Shown: positions 8,223 through 18,611, numbered from the stretch's first letter. The stretch is DNA of 64,000 bases from Phyllobacterium pellucidum (GCF_013327855.1 NZ_JABUMX010000008.1:120259-184258); one strand, 5' to 3'. The notes: a model not told the origin generated them from the sequence alone. Program-made: numbers and translations.

Positions 8223-9280
8223 CCGACGCGATCCTCGACGTTCCGGCTACCCATGACACAATAGACGGTGTCCCGTCACCCTCTGCCAATTCTGCCCTGT
8301 TCGGACACGAGGTGATTAGATCGTTTCTGGCGCAGGCCTATCAATCCGGCCATATGCACCATGCTCTTCTCCTGGAGGGACCGCAGGGGGTCGGCAAGGC
8401 AACGCTTGCCTTCCATCTCGCCGGGCACATGCTCAGCCACCCGCAAGCTCACGCTGCGCCGCCGGCACTTGCCGAGCCGGATTTCACGGTTGCACCCTAC
8501 CGGCAGATTGCCAGCGGCACGCACCTTGCGCTCTTGCACATCACGCGGCCGGTCGATGCCAAGACGGGCAAGTTCAAGACCGGCATCACCATCGACGAGA
8601 TCAGAAGGGTCACGCATTTCCTCAACCGGACATCGCATGACGGTTCCTGGCGCATTGTCATTGTCGATCCCGCAGACGACATGAACCGCAATGCCGCCAA
8701 TGCCTTGTTGAAAACGCTTGAAGAGCCGCCACAGCGAACGCTCTTTATTCTGATATCGCATTCCTCCGGCCGTCTCCTGCCGACGATCCGATCGCGCTGC
8801 CAGTCGCTGCGGTTTGAGCCGCTGGAGCGGAACGATCTGATATCGGCGCTAAGCGCAATCAAGCTCGATTCCGCGCAAGCCGGCGATGTCGAGGCGCTCA
8901 TCGCGCAAGCCGATGGCAGCGTGCGCAAGGCGGCGTTGCTTCTGGCGTTCGGCGGCCTTGAAATTGCCGAGGCCGTGGAAGGCGTTCTCGCCAAGGCAGT
9001 ATTCGATGTGCCAAAGGCGCATGCGCTGGCCTCGGCGCTATCGGCCCGCGAAGCTGAAATCCAGTACGATCTCTTTCTGGAAGGTCTCTTCGACCGGATC
9101 GCGCTCAAGGCACGTCTGGCGGCAGAGCAGGGCGATACCGCAAGGGCAAGCAGGTGGTCCAACCTCTGGAACGAGATGCAGAACGAGGCGAGGGATGCCG
9201 CCGCCTACAATCTCGACCGCAAGCAGACTGTACTGATCTTCCTCGAGCGAATGCATCGCGCTCTTGCAGACGCCAGATAG
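8219..9280 (+). CDS. holB: DNA polymerase III delta' subunit
   Basis: A 353-residue clamp-loader subunit. The AAA+ N-terminus has a Walker-A-like GPQGVGKAT, a Walker B/sensor region ([26 protein letters not shown]) and the delta'-type SRC motif (TIRSRCQSL), which supplies the trans arginine to gamma/tau ATP sites. It helps load the beta clamp on primed DNA. Translationally coupled to tmk by a 4-bp overlap and followed by metG. Confidence 0.93.
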   Translation: MTDAILDVPATHDTIDGVPSPSANSALFGHEVIRSFLAQAYQSGHMHHALLLEGPQGVGKATLAFHLAGHMLSHPQAHAAPPALAEPDFTVAPYRQIASGTHLALLHITRPVDAKTGKFKTGITIDEIRRVTHFLNRTSHDGSWRIVIVDPADDMNRNAANALLKTLEEPPQRTLFILISHSSGRLLPTIRSRCQSLRFEPLERNDLISALSAIKLDSAQAGDVEALIAQADGSVRKAALLLAFGGLEIAEAVEGVLAKAVFDVPKAHALASALSAREAEIQYDLFLEGLFDRIALKARLAAEQGDTARASRWSNLWNEMQNEARDAAAYNLDRKQTVLIFLERMHRALADAR

Positions 9281-9365
9281 GGCTTTGGTGGTCTGGCAAT
9301 CGCGCCGGACATGAGTTATGTCAAAGCCTCCCAAGCTTCCGAGACAAAGACGAAATCAGGTCAGC

Positions 9366-10913
9366 ATGAGCCGCGAAAAATTCTATATAACCACTGCCAT
9401 TTCCTACCCGAACGGGAGCCCGCATATCGGCCATGCCTATGAGCTGATTGCGACGGACGCGATTGCCCGTTTCAATCGCCACGATGGCAAGGATGTTCTC
9501 TTCCTCAGCGGCACCGACGAACATGGCATCAAGATGCTGCAGACGGCACGCAAGGAGGGGATTTCCCCGCGTGAACTCGCCGACAGAAATGCAAAGCTTT
9601 TCCGTGACATGGGTACGCTTCTTAATGCTTCCTATGATGATTTTATTCGCACCACCGAAGAGCGGCACTACGCATCATCGCAAGCGATCTGGAAGAAGAT
9701 GGTAGAGGCGGGGGACATCTACAAGGATTCCTATGCCGGCTGGTATTCCGTGCGCGACGAAGCCTATTATCAGGAAGAAGAGACGGAAGTGCGTGCGGAT
9801 AATGTGCGCTACGGGCCCCAGGGAACGCCTGTCGAGTGGCTGGAGGAGGAGAGTTATTTCTTCCGCCTGTCCGCGTACCAGGATCGCCTGCTTCAGCTCT
9901 ATGCCGACAATCCTGGTTTTATCGGACCGGAGGAACGCCGCAACGAGGTGATTTCCTTCGTCAAGTCGGGATTGAAGGACCTGTCGGTCTCGCGCACCAC
10001 CTTCGATTGGGGAATCCCCGTTCCCGGCGATGAAAAGCACGTCATGTATGTGTGGGTCGATGCACTCACCAACTACATTACTGCCGCCGGCTACCCGGAC
10101 ACGAATGCCGAGCGCTGGCGCTATTGGCCGGCAGACGTTCACGTCATCGGCAAGGACATCATTCGTTTCCACGCCGTCTACTGGCCGGCGTTTCTGCTTT
10201 CTGCCGGGATCGAGCTGCCGAAACGGGTCTATGGACACGGCTTCGTCTTCAACCGCGGCGAGAAGATGTCGAAATCGGTCGGTAATGTCATCGATCCGAT
10301 CTCGCTCGTCGAACATTATGGGCTCGACCAGTTGCGCTATTTCCTCCTGCGCGAGATCCCGTTCGGGCAGGACGGCAATTACAGCCATGAGGCCATCGTC
10401 AACCGGACCAATGCCGACCTTGCCAACGATCTCGGCAATCTCGCGCAGCGTTCGCTGTCGATGATCGCGAAGAATTGCGGCGCCAAGGTGCCGCAGCCCG
10501 GGGCGTTCAACGATGCGGATCAGGCGATCCTCAACCAGGCGTTGACAGCCCTCGACACGGCGCGAAAGGCAGTGTCTACGCAGGCGCTGCATCTCGCGCT
10601 TGGCGCAATCTTCGCTGTCGTGGCCGAGGCAAACCGCTACTTCGCCGGGCAGGAGCCATGGGCGCTCAAGAAGACCGATCCGGCGCGCATGGAAACAGTT
10701 CTCTATGTGACAGCCGAAGTCATCCGCCGCGTCGGCATTCTCTGTCTGCCGTTTATTCCAGGGTCCGCAGCCAAGTTGCTCGACATCCTGGCGATCCCGT
10801 CCGACAAGCGCAACTTCGCCGATCTGACTGGCGGCGAGCTCGTTGCGGGAGCTTACTTGCCGGCACCGCAGCCGATCTTTCCGCGCTATGTCGAAGCCGA
10901 TAAAGAAGCCTGA
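9366..10913 (+). CDS. metG: methionyl-tRNA synthetase
   Basis: A 515-residue class I synthetase that charges tRNA-Met. It has the HIGH signature HIGH at 20-23 and KMSKS at 300-304 ([10 protein letters not shown]), a WVDALTNY methionine-pocket segment, and an alpha-helical anticodon-binding domain. It is of the shorter type without the zinc knuckle and without the C-terminal EMAP-like domain. I chose the ATG at 9366 ([17 protein letters not shown]), preceded by AGGTC, over an upstream ATG at 9318 that would add 16 basic residues outside the family's usual start. Confidence 0.96.
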   Translation: MSREKFYITTAISYPNGSPHIGHAYELIATDAIARFNRHDGKDVLFLSGTDEHGIKMLQTARKEGISPRELADRNAKLFRDMGTLLNASYDDFIRTTEERHYASSQAIWKKMVEAGDIYKDSYAGWYSVRDEAYYQEEETEVRADNVRYGPQGTPVEWLEEESYFFRLSAYQDRLLQLYADNPGFIGPEERRNEVISFVKSGLKDLSVSRTTFDWGIPVPGDEKHVMYVWVDALTNYITAAGYPDTNAERWRYWPADVHVIGKDIIRFHAVYWPAFLLSAGIELPKRVYGHGFVFNRGEKMSKSVGNVIDPISLVEHYGLDQLRYFLLREIPFGQDGNYSHEAIVNRTNADLANDLGNLAQRSLSMIAKNCGAKVPQPGAFNDADQAILNQALTALDTARKAVSTQALHLALGAIFAVVAEANRYFAGQEPWALKKTDPARMETVLYVTAEVIRRVGILCLPFIPGSAAKLLDILAIPSDKRNFADLTGGELVAGAYLPAPQPIFPRYVEADKEA

Positions 10914-10924
10914 GCGGACAGCGA

Positions 10925-11719
10925 ATGACGATGCTTGTCGACAGTCACTGCCATCTCGACTTTGCCGATTTCGAGGAAGAACGGGATGCCATCGTCCAGC
11001 GGGCGCTTGATCACGGTATCAAGCGTCTGGTGACGATCGGAACGCGTGTCCGGCGCTTCGACACGATCCTTGCCATCGCCGAACGCTATGACAGTGTCTA
11101 TGCTTCGGTTGGCACGCATCCGAACAACGCGCATGAGGAACTCGACGTAACAGCCGACGAGCTGATCCGTCTGGCAGAGCATCCGAAGGTGGTGGCGATC
11201 GGCGAAGCGGGGCTCGACTACCATTATGACTACGCGCCACCGCAAGCGCAGGCGCAGGGACTGCGCACGCACATTCAAGCGGCGCGCGTCACACAGCTTC
11301 CACTGGTCATCCACGCGCGCAACGCCGATGACGATATGATTTCGATCCTCAAGGAAGAATCGGGGAGGGGGACCTTCCCTTTCATCCTGCACTGCTTTTC
11401 CTCTGGCGCAGAACTCGCCAAGGTCGGCGTCGATCTCGGCGGATATGTTTCCTTCTCAGGCATACTTACCTTCAAGAATTCGCCCGAGATACGTGACATA
11501 GCCCGTAATGTCCCGCGTGATCGCCTGCTGGTTGAGACCGACGCGCCCTATCTTGCGCCAGTGCCGCATCGCGGCAAGCGCAACGAGCCGAGTTTCGTGC
11601 GCCATACGGCAGCCGTCCTTGCCGAGACAATCGGCGTCAGCGAGGAAGAGGTCGCCCACCTGACGACTGAAAACGTGTTCCGGCTTTTCACCAAGATGCC
11701 AAGGCCCGCCGATGCCTGA
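10925..11719 (+). CDS. tatD: TatD-family metal-dependent hydrolase
   Basis: A 264-residue TIM-barrel amidohydrolase-type DNase. Metal ligands are visible: H8 and H10 in DSHCHLDF, the glutamate in IGEAGLDYH, the histidine in LVIHARN, HCFS, and D in VETDAPYLAP. TatD/YcfH proteins act as 3'-5' exonucleases or deoxyribonucleases linked to DNA repair. It lies 11 bp after metG and overlaps the next gene by 8 bp, a conserved arrangement in alphaproteobacteria. Confidence 0.92.
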   Translation: MTMLVDSHCHLDFADFEEERDAIVQRALDHGIKRLVTIGTRVRRFDTILAIAERYDSVYASVGTHPNNAHEELDVTADELIRLAEHPKVVAIGEAGLDYHYDYAPPQAQAQGLRTHIQAARVTQLPLVIHARNADDDMISILKEESGRGTFPFILHCFSSGAELAKVGVDLGGYVSFSGILTFKNSPEIRDIARNVPRDRLLVETDAPYLAPVPHRGKRNEPSFVRHTAAVLAETIGVSEEEVAHLTTENVFRLFTKMPRPADA

Positions 11720-12521
11720 CCGCTTGCGCTTCACGATTCTCGGCTGCGGCTCTTCGCCGGGCGTGCCGCGCATCAATGGCGACTGGGGCAAATGCGATCC
11801 GGTCAATCCGAAGAACCGTCGCCGCCGCGCCTCGATGCTGGTCGAGCGCATTTCCGAAAATGGCGGTGTTACCACCGTTATCATCGACACCGGCCCGGAT
11901 TTCCGCTCGCAGATGATCGATTTCGGTTCGGGCAAGCTCGACGCTGTCGTCTATACACATCCTCACGCCGACCATATTCACGGGCTTGACGACCTGCGCA
12001 CTTTTGTCATCGATCGCCGCGATCTGTTCGATATCTATGCGGATGCGCAAACCCTGACGAGGCTCTATGACGCCTTCGGATATTGCTTCAAGACACCCGA
12101 AGGATCGAGTTATCCGCCGATATTGCGGCCGCACGAGATTATCCATGACGAGAGTTTCGCGATCGAAGGTGCGGGCGGAGCGATACGCTTCCTGCCATTG
12201 CCGCAGATCCATGGAGACATTGTTTCGCTCGGCTTTCGCATTGCCGATATTGCCTATTGCTCCGACGTGAGCGCCTTTCCTGCGGCGACGGCCTCTGCCT
12301 TGGCTGGCCTCGATACGCTGGTGATCGACGCTCTGCAGTATCGGACGCATCCAAGCCATTTTTCTTTAGAAGAATCAATTGAATGGATCGATAAGCTCAA
12401 GCCGCGTCGAGCAATCCTGACCCACATGCATGTGCCGCTCGACTACGAGACGGTCATGCGCGAAACGCCCGATCATGTCGAACCCGCGTTCGATGGACTG
12501 ACATTCGAGGTCAACCTATGA
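11712..12521 (+). CDS. metallo-beta-lactamase-fold hydrolase (PhnP-like)
   Basis: A 269-residue MBL-fold enzyme. The metal-binding motif is THPHADHIHGLDDLR (H83, H85, D87, H88), with the later D in YCSDVSAF and the final histidine in LTHMHVPLDY. It resembles PhnP and related phosphodiesterases/ribonuclease-Z-like proteins that cleave cyclic or nucleotide phosphodiesters. The start lies inside the tatD 3' end, and its stop overlaps the next start by 4 bp, so the three are one transcription unit. The true substrate is not evident. Confidence 0.88.
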   Translation: MPDRLRFTILGCGSSPGVPRINGDWGKCDPVNPKNRRRRASMLVERISENGGVTTVIIDTGPDFRSQMIDFGSGKLDAVVYTHPHADHIHGLDDLRTFVIDRRDLFDIYADAQTLTRLYDAFGYCFKTPEGSSYPPILRPHEIIHDESFAIEGAGGAIRFLPLPQIHGDIVSLGFRIADIAYCSDVSAFPAATASALAGLDTLVIDALQYRTHPSHFSLEESIEWIDKLKPRRAILTHMHVPLDYETVMRETPDHVEPAFDGLTFEVNL

Positions 12522-12988
12522 GCAAGAGCGTCGAACGTGTTCGCCAGGCAGCCCATGCCGCCGGCTTCGAGATCGAGATTCGCGAGATGCCGGATTCGAC
12601 CCATACGGCCGAAGACGCGGCTGTGCAATGCGGCGTGACCGTCGGTCAGATCGTCAAGTCGCTGATCTTTCAAGGCGCTGAGACCGCGAAGCTGTATTTG
12701 TTTCTGGTGTCCGGTCCGCGGCAACTCGATCTCGGCAAGGCCGCGCGTTTGACGGGCGAAGCATTGCACCGTGCCGATCCGAAGCACGTGCGCAAGGAAA
12801 CCGGCTTTGCTATTGGTGGCGTTGCACCCATAGGCCATCTCATCGACATAGCGGCTTATGCCGATGAGCATTTGATGCAGTACGATGTTGTCTGGGCGGC
12901 GGCAGGCGGCACCAATTTTGTGTTTCCCAGCGATCCCAAAGCCTTGGTAAGGGCTGCAAAGGCCCAAATTACGGATATTGCCGGCTGA
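12518..12988 (+). CDS. YbaK/EbsC-family aminoacyl-tRNA deacylase
   Basis: A 156-residue single-domain trans-editing protein of the YbaK/ProX superfamily. It has the family pattern DSTHTAEDAA near the N-terminus, the central KSLIFQG and the GFAIGGVAPIGH loop that shapes the aminoacyl pocket. Relatives hydrolyse mischarged tRNA such as Cys-tRNA-Pro or Ala-tRNA-Pro. Coupled by a 4-bp overlap to the MBL hydrolase gene and the last gene of the rlpA-metG-tatD run. Confidence 0.9.
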   Translation: MSKSVERVRQAAHAAGFEIEIREMPDSTHTAEDAAVQCGVTVGQIVKSLIFQGAETAKLYLFLVSGPRQLDLGKAARLTGEALHRADPKHVRKETGFAIGGVAPIGHLIDIAAYADEHLMQYDVVWAAAGGTNFVFPSDPKALVRAAKAQITDIAG

Positions 12989-13081
12989 TTGTATCTATAT
13001 GTTAGTTCCATAATCTATCTTATGTGACTTTTTTATTTAGGATGGTGGGTTCAAGTTTGAAGTGCGACACGTACAAAACCC

Positions 13082-13099
13082 TCCTCGTTTTCACGAGGA
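13082..13099 (+). other. 7-bp hairpin in methyltransferase leader
   Basis: TCCTCGT and ACGAGGA pair around a four-base TTTC loop, about 50 bp upstream of the methyltransferase start. No U-run follows, so it is not a clear terminator; it may be a leader structure or chance. Confidence 0.25.
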
Positions 13100-13150
13100 T
13101 GCAATGCCCCGCAATTCAAGGCATATGAAGTCCGGAGAAAAGTACTGAAG

Positions 13151-13876
13151 ATGAAAAGCGACGATCGTGAACTCCAATCTGCCAAAAAGTTCGATAGCTC
13201 GCGAGCGGATGAATACGAAACGCAGAGCCGGATAGCGCTGGCTGGTTATGAGGCATGCCATGAGCTTGCCGCCTGCATGTTGGCTGCCACGCTCGGACCT
13301 GGAGGCAACCGTCGCATTCTCATCGTTGGTGTGGGTGGCACTGCTCAGGAAATAACCGCAGTTTCCAGAATCGAACCCACTTGGCGCTTCGTTGGCATTG
13401 ACCCTTCGGAACCGATGCTTGCGCGCGCTGCGCAGCGCCTTGAGGAGCAAGGCCTAAGCGACAGAACCGAACTGCATCTGGGCACATTGGACGGGCTCTC
13501 GACAGATGCAACGTTTGATGCCGCCATGATGCTAGGGGTGCTGCATCACCTGCCCGGTGATGATGCAAAGAACGCCATACTGAACGATATCGCAAATCGG
13601 ATCGCGCCGGGTGCGCCTCTCATCCTTGCGTGCAACCGTTATGTTTATGCCAAGAAGCCGCACTTGCTTGCCGCATGGGGAGAACGCTGGCGGATGCATG
13701 GTGCAACCAGCGAGGACGTCAAGGTAAAGCTTGGCAAAATCCTGCAGGGTGCCGACCCACCTGCATCTGAAGATGAGGTGTTCAGCCTGCTTGCTAATGC
13801 GGGTTTTGAACGACCGGAAGGATTCTTTTCAAGCTTGTTTTGGGGTGCGTGGATCGCCTGGCGTACAGCGCTTTAG
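13151..13876 (+). CDS. class I SAM-dependent methyltransferase
   Basis: A 241-residue Rossmann-fold methyltransferase. Motif I is RILIVGVGGTAQE (55-67), followed by an acidic strand end (FVGIDPSEPML), the motif around DAAMMLGVLHHL and a C-terminal beta meander. The target molecule cannot be named from sequence. The 162 bp upstream are AT-rich and the gene is separated from the preceding run, so it probably has its own promoter. Its codon use is a little less biased than its neighbours, compatible with accessory status. Confidence 0.85.
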   Translation: MKSDDRELQSAKKFDSSRADEYETQSRIALAGYEACHELAACMLAATLGPGGNRRILIVGVGGTAQEITAVSRIEPTWRFVGIDPSEPMLARAAQRLEEQGLSDRTELHLGTLDGLSTDATFDAAMMLGVLHHLPGDDAKNAILNDIANRIAPGAPLILACNRYVYAKKPHLLAAWGERWRMHGATSEDVKVKLGKILQGADPPASEDEVFSLLANAGFERPEGFFSSLFWGAWIAWRTAL

Positions 13877-13907
13877 AGTGGTCGTCACCTACGAAATCAC
13901 CTGTTGC

Positions 13908-13933
13908 GGCCCCGCTCCCATTACGACGGGGCC
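13908..13933 (+). terminator. hairpin after the methyltransferase gene
   Basis: GGCCCCG (13908-13914) pairs with CGGGGCC (13927-13933) around a 12-base loop, 32 bp after the methyltransferase stop and before mazG. GC-rich stem but no T-run, so termination strength is uncertain. Confidence 0.35.
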
Positions 13934-14027
13934 CCCTAAGGCGTCCTTATCCAGATGTTGTGGACAAATTTCGCTTGCGATCCAATCCGTCATGTTCGGC
14001 AGCACTGGCGTGGCCTATGCTCTATCC

Positions 14028-14849
14028 ATGAAACCATCACGCGATATCTCCCGTCTCCTCGATATCATGCAGGCCCTGCGCACGCCTGTCACCGGCTGCC
14101 CATGGGATCTTGAACAGGATTTCAAATCCATCGCGCCTTATACACTCGAAGAAGCCTTCGAGGTGATCGATGCCATCGAACGCGACGATATCGACGATCT
14201 GCGCGAAGAACTCGGCGATCTCCTGCTTCAGGTTGTCTTTCATGCCCGCATGGCCGAGGAAATGCAGGCATTCGATTTCGGCGACGTGGTTCAGGCGATC
14301 ACGCACAAGATGATCCGGCGGCATCCGCATGTGTTCGGCGAGGAAGCGGCGCGTGGCGCCGGCATGGCCAAGGGCATGTGGGACAAGATAAAGGCCGAGG
14401 AAAAGGCGGAGCGGCGCGAGCGGCGCGCGGCGCTCAATCTCAGTCTTGCCGAAAAAGAGGGCTTTCTCGACGATATTCCGCACGGCTTCCCGGCGCTGAT
14501 GCGTGCGCTGAAGCTGCAGCAGCGCGCCGCCAAGGTCGGTTTTGACTGGTCGGAGGCTGCGCCCATCCTTGACAAGATCGAAGAGGAAATCGGCGAGTTG
14601 AAGCAAGCGATCGCCAGCGGCGAGCATAAGGATACCGAGGAGGAATATGGCGATCTTCTCTTTGCCATCGTCAATCTCGGCCGCCATCTCAAACTCGAGC
14701 CGGAGAGCGCGTTGCGCGGGACGAACGAGAAGTTTCGCAAGCGCTTTCACTACATTGAGCGCAAGCTCGCCGAACAGGATCAATCGCTTGGCGCGGCTAC
14801 GCTCGAAGAGATGGAAGCGCTATGGCAGCAGGCGAAGAGCGAAAAGTAA
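14028..14849 (+). CDS. mazG: nucleoside triphosphate pyrophosphohydrolase MazG
   Basis: A 273-residue tandem-domain MazG. The first all-alpha NTP pyrophosphatase domain has CPWDLEQ, EEAFEV (E41/E42/E45) and EELGDLLLQVVFH (E60, E61, D64); the second repeats the EEIGELKQA / EEEYGDLLFAIVN pattern. It hydrolyses (d)NTPs to monophosphates, cleansing non-canonical nucleotides and tempering ppGpp. The ATG at 14028 gives the usual family length; an upstream in-frame ATG at 13992 would add 12 residues. Convergent with hflX with a 5-bp gap. Confidence 0.94.
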   Translation: MKPSRDISRLLDIMQALRTPVTGCPWDLEQDFKSIAPYTLEEAFEVIDAIERDDIDDLREELGDLLLQVVFHARMAEEMQAFDFGDVVQAITHKMIRRHPHVFGEEAARGAGMAKGMWDKIKAEEKAERRERRAALNLSLAEKEGFLDDIPHGFPALMRALKLQQRAAKVGFDWSEAAPILDKIEEEIGELKQAIASGEHKDTEEEYGDLLFAIVNLGRHLKLEPESALRGTNEKFRKRFHYIERKLAEQDQSLGAATLEEMEALWQQAKSEK

Positions 14850-14854
14850 GCGCC

Positions 14855-16285
14855 CTACCGCGCATTGAGGCCAAGCTTTTCCTCGAGCATCTGGTTTGAG
14901 GCTACCGTCATGTCCATGGTCAGCGCGATCGATCCGTCGTCGAGGTCCTTGCGCTTTACATTGCTGGAATGCTGGTAAATCCAGTCCATCAAGCGCATCT
15001 GGTCATGCTTGAGCGTGACTTTGACCCGGGAAAGTGTCCCGGAGATGCGGCCCTCGATCTCATGTAGCAGGGCGTCCACGCCCTCGCCTGTGATCGCCGA
15101 AATCGGGATCGGATGCTCGATTCCGGAAACCGCGGCGCTCTGGCGCAATGCTGTCTCGCGGCCAGCCTCATCAAGGAGATCGATCTTGTTCCAAACCTCG
15201 ATGATGCGCTTGGAGTCGCCGCGTTCAATGCCAAGACTTTCCATGATCGCATGAACGTCTTCAGCCTGAGCGGCCGTGTCGGGGTCGGAGATATCGCGCA
15301 CATGCAGGATAAGGTCCGCCTCCACCACCTCTTCGAGCGTGGCACGGAAGGCCGCTACCAGATGTGTCGGCAGGTTCGAGATGAAACCTACCGTATCGGA
15401 AAGGATGATCGTCTCGCCATGTTCGAGGCGGATGCGGCGCAGCGTCGGGTCGAGCGTGGCGAACAGCATGTCCTCAGCTACCACGCCTGCTCCCGTGAGC
15501 CGGTTGAACAAGGTCGATTTGCCGGCATTGGTATAGCCGACGAGCGCCACGACCGGATGCGGCACCTTCTTGCGTTTGGCACGGTGCAACGTGCGCGTGC
15601 GGACAACCGTTTCGAGTTCACGCTTGATGCGCAGGATCTTTTCCTGCAAGGCACGCCTGTCGGCCTCGATCTGGGTTTCACCGGGACCGCCGAGAAAGCC
15701 GCCGCCACCGCGCTGGCGTTCAAGGTGGGTCCAGCTGCGCACGAGCCGGCCCTTCTGGTAGGTCAGATGCGCAAGTTCAACCTGCAGCGCGCCTTCCTTC
15801 GTCTGCGCCCGGCGCCCGAAGATTTCGAGGATGAGCCCGGTCCGGTCGAGGACCTTGGCATTCCATGCCTTTTCGAGATTGCGCTGCTGTACGGGCGTCA
15901 AAGGATGATCGACGATGACGAGCTCCGCATGCGACGCTTCCACGAGTTCGCCGATCGATTCCACCCTGCCCGTTCCAAGCAAGGTCGCCGGTCGCGGGTT
16001 GGGAACCTGGACGATATCGGAATGGACGATGTCGAGATCGATGGCGCGCGCCAGGCCCTCAGCCTCTTCGAGACGGGCTTCGTCGCTGCGCTGGAATTCA
16101 TGCTGGAAACTGCTGTGATTGCCCGCATCCCTGCCGCCATCGGCAAAGCGTTGCGGAAGGATCGGCACAATCACGATAGCGCGCGTCAGTTCCCTGGCCG
16201 TTTCACCGTTGTCGGTAATCGGGCTGGACTTCTTTGCGTTACGCCGGGTTTCTTTGGTCAAATTGGTTTCAGTCGCTCTCTTCAA
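14855..16285 (-). CDS. hflX: ribosome-associated GTPase HflX
   Basis: A 476-residue GTPase. The N-terminal HflX domain contains the [16 protein letters not shown] motif and a [11 protein letters not shown] loop; the G domain has G1 [10 protein letters not shown]3 [10 protein letters not shown] and the NKIDLL G4 motif. HflX rescues stalled or heat-damaged ribosomes by splitting subunits. The annotated ATG at 16285 overlaps the 3' end of hfq by 17 bp, so the two are translationally linked, as is common in Hyphomicrobiales. The N-terminus of about 35 residues is basic and poorly conserved, so a later start cannot be excluded. Confidence 0.95.
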   Translation of the reverse strand: MKRATETNLTKETRRNAKKSSPITDNGETARELTRAIVIVPILPQRFADGGRDAGNHSSFQHEFQRSDEARLEEAEGLARAIDLDIVHSDIVQVPNPRPATLLGTGRVESIGELVEASHAELVIVDHPLTPVQQRNLEKAWNAKVLDRTGLILEIFGRRAQTKEGALQVELAHLTYQKGRLVRSWTHLERQRGGGGFLGGPGETQIEADRRALQEKILRIKRELETVVRTRTLHRAKRKKVPHPVVALVGYTNAGKSTLFNRLTGAGVVAEDMLFATLDPTLRRIRLEHGETIILSDTVGFISNLPTHLVAAFRATLEEVVEADLILHVRDISDPDTAAQAEDVHAIMESLGIERGDSKRIIEVWNKIDLLDEAGRETALRQSAAVSGIEHPIPISAITGEGVDALLHEIEGRISGTLSRVKVTLKHDQMRLMDWIYQHSSNVKRKDLDDGSIALTMDMTVASNQMLEEKLGLNAR

Positions 16286-16508
16286 CTTCGAACATTTGCA
16301 CGGGCTGGCTCGGCATTATGGTCGAGATCGCATGTTTGTAGACGAGCTGCGAATGGCCGTCACGGCGTAAAAGCACGCAAAAGTTGTCAAAAGAAGTGAC
16401 AATGCCGGTCAGTTTCACACCATTGATGAGGAAAATTGTCAGAGAAATCTTTTGTTTTCTGACTGAATTCAGAAAAAGATCCTGAAGATTCTGCGATCGT
16501 TCAGCCAT
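16269..16508 (-). CDS. hfq: RNA chaperone Hfq
   Basis: A 79-residue Sm-like protein that forms a hexameric ring and matches small RNAs to mRNAs. The Sm1 motif ([20 protein letters not shown]) and Sm2 motif (LVYKHAIST) are intact, with Q8 and the YKHA proximal-face residues present. The C-terminal tail is short, typical of alphaproteobacteria. It precedes hflX and follows the aminotransferase gene on the minus strand after a 121-bp gap. Confidence 0.98.
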   Translation of the reverse strand: MAERSQNLQDLFLNSVRKQKISLTIFLINGVKLTGIVTSFDNFCVLLRRDGHSQLVYKHAISTIMPSQPVQMFEVEESD

Positions 16509-16629
16509 TGTTCTTGTCCTTTTATGCGATCAGCAAAGCGTCTCATACAACATTCGGCAGCAGGAGTGGAAATGAATCGACTCCTACGGGAGGTGAAAAA
16601 GTGCGTCTGTTAGTCCCCTCACTCTCCGG

Positions 16630-17496
16630 TTAACAGGCTGGCGTTCTTTCCGCAACGTCAAAAAACGCTTCCCGTAAGGAAAGTGTAGTCTCTCCAGGAT
16701 GGCCATTTGCCACCGATTCGCCGTCAATCGCAACGATTGGCATGATAACAGTGGTCGCAGCCGTCATGAAAACCTCCTTGGCTTTCTTGGCTTCGTCCAC
16801 TGAAAACCCCCGCTCCTCGATCTTCAGCCCCAGCTTTTTCGCCACATCAAAGATGGTTGTGCGGGTAATGCCGCGCAAGATGCCATTTTCGGCCGGCCGG
16901 GTCACAAGCGTACCGTCCTTGGTCACAATCCAGGCATTGGTCGCCGCGCCCTCCTTAACGGTACCGTCGGGATCGATGAACCAGGCTTCCTGTGCACCCT
17001 CCTCCTTCGCCTGTTGGCGCGCAAGCACGTTGGGCAATAGACCGATCGACTTGATGTCCACGCGCTCCCAGCGATTTTCGGGCACGGTTATCACCTTGAT
17101 TCCCTTGGCCGCTCGCGCCGCCGAGGCTTTCGGATCGGTGCGCTTCGCGGTGACGACGATGGATGAAGGCGTGCCGGCAGCGGGAAACACATGATCGCGC
17201 CTGGCGACGCCGCGCGTGACCTGGACGTAGACGAGCCCGTTATAAACGCGGTTGCGCCTTACCACCTCCTTGATCACGACGATGAGCGCCTTGCGGTCCA
17301 TCGGCCAGGCGATGCGCAGTTCCGAGAGCGAACGATTGAGGCGATCGAGATGGCGGGTCATGTCCATGATATTGCCGCGCGCAATCTCGCACACTTCATA
17401 GACGCCGTCAGCGAACTGATAACCGCGGTCCTCGATATGAATTCCCGCTTCCGAATGCTGGACATACTGGCCATTGACATAGGCAATGCGTGACAT
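16630..17496 (-). CDS. dat: class IV aminotransferase, D-amino acid type
   Basis: A 288-residue PLP-dependent fold-type IV enzyme. The Schiff-base lysine is K149 (DIKSIGLLPNV), and the cofactor-binding glutamate is E182 in TVKEGAATNAW. The N-terminus (EDRGYQFADGVYEV) matches D-amino acid aminotransferases that interconvert D-alanine and D-glutamate for cell-wall precursor supply. Branched-chain aminotransferase or 4-amino-4-deoxychorismate lyase are less likely alternatives. In this lineage the gene often sits next to hfq, as here. It is 12 bp downstream of the lactonase gene. Confidence 0.9.
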   Translation of the reverse strand: MSRIAYVNGQYVQHSEAGIHIEDRGYQFADGVYEVCEIARGNIMDMTRHLDRLNRSLSELRIAWPMDRKALIVVIKEVVRRNRVYNGLVYVQVTRGVARRDHVFPAAGTPSSIVVTAKRTDPKASAARAAKGIKVITVPENRWERVDIKSIGLLPNVLARQQAKEEGAQEAWFIDPDGTVKEGAATNAWIVTKDGTLVTRPAENGILRGITRTTIFDVAKKLGLKIEERGFSVDEAKKAKEVFMTAATTVIMPIVAIDGESVANGHPGETTLSLREAFFDVAERTPAC

Positions 17497-17508
17497 CTGC
17501 TTGCAACC

Positions 17509-18603
17509 TCAACCGAACGTGCCGAAGACGATGCGCATCGGGTTGGGCAGGTCGACCCGCTTGCCGGTATCGGAAAGCGCACCCGTCGCAACATCGCGCT
17601 TGAAGATGGCAATGCCGCCGCCCTTCTGGTTGGCGACAAGCATAAACGCACCGCTCGGATCGATCGTAAAGTTGCGCGGGCCGATACCCTGCGACGGCGT
17701 CCAGCCGATCAGCGACAACTCGCCGGAAGGTGCAACGGCATAACTGACGATGCTGTTGTGGCCGCGATTGGATCCGTACAGGAACTTGCCATCGCTGCTG
17801 ATCGCAATTTCCGCACAGGTGTTCGTATCGGTAAAATCGTCCGGGAGGCTGGGCAGCGTCTGAAGGATCGAAAGCTCGCCATCGGTTGGATCGTAGTCCA
17901 GTGCGCTGACGGTGCAGTTCAATTCGTTGATCACGTATGCGACCTTGCCGTTTGGATGAAACGTCAGATGGCGCGGGCCCGCACCGTCCGGAAACTGAAC
18001 GAACGGCGCTGACGCGAGTGTCATCGCCTCACCTTGCTTCGGCAGATTATAAGCGACAATCCGATCGAGGCCGAGATCGCAGACGAAGAGGTAGCGGTTG
18101 TCAGGGCTTGCCACGGCACAATGGCCATGCTGGCGCTTGTCGGTGGCAATGATGGCGTGCTTGCCCTCGTGTGCCGCGGCGGCAAAGGCCGGCTCCAGCC
18201 CACCGTCTTCCCGCAGGGCGAAGGCCGCCACCGCATTGCCGGGTTGCTCGCCAAGATCGGCCACGGTGTAGTTGGAGGCAAAGATGGTCTCCCCCCGCTG
18301 ATCGAAGCCGAGATGGCACGTCGTGTTGCCGAGCGTCGGCTGCATGTTGATGTAGGAGAGTGCACCCGTCTCAGGGTCGATATCGAAGGCGACGGCCATG
18401 TTCTCATTCCAGGCGGGGATCTCGACGGCGGCGTAGAGACGCTTGCGCGTCTCGTCGATAGCCAGATAGCCCGGATTGTCGATGGCGAGATATTCGCTGG
18501 CGAGGGTCAGTTCTCCAGTCGCGCTGTCAAAGCGATAGACGCTGATCCCTGTGCCCTGGCCGTTGCGATTTTGCGTTCCGACGAATGCGAATGTGTTTGG
18601 CAT
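17509..18603 (-). CDS. lactonase-type seven-bladed beta-propeller protein
   Basis: About 364 residues of repeated beta-propeller blades (for example LYAAVEIP, IFASNYTV, YLFVCDLGLDRI, FLYGSNRGHNSI), the layout of the Pgl-type 6-phosphogluconolactonase/cycloisomerase family. The biochemical substrate cannot be fixed from sequence. I chose the ATG at 18603 (MPNTFAFVGTQN); a GTG at 18615 would add four residues and overlap the neighbouring MBL gene by 4 bp, which would give translational coupling. Together with that MBL gene it forms a two-gene pair inserted between trkA and the aminotransferase. Confidence 0.82.
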   Translation of the reverse strand: MPNTFAFVGTQNRNGQGTGISVYRFDSATGELTLASEYLAIDNPGYLAIDETRKRLYAAVEIPAWNENMAVAFDIDPETGALSYINMQPTLGNTTCHLGFDQRGETIFASNYTVADLGEQPGNAVAAFALREDGGLEPAFAAAAHEGKHAIIATDKRQHGHCAVASPDNRYLFVCDLGLDRIVAYNLPKQGEAMTLASAPFVQFPDGAGPRHLTFHPNGKVAYVINELNCTVSALDYDPTDGELSILQTLPSLPDDFTDTNTCAEIAISSDGKFLYGSNRGHNSIVSYAVAPSGELSLIGWTPSQGIGPRNFTIDPSGAFMLVANQKGGGIAIFKRDVATGALSDTGKRVDLPNPMRIVFGTFG

Positions 18604-18611
18604 GGATGGTC

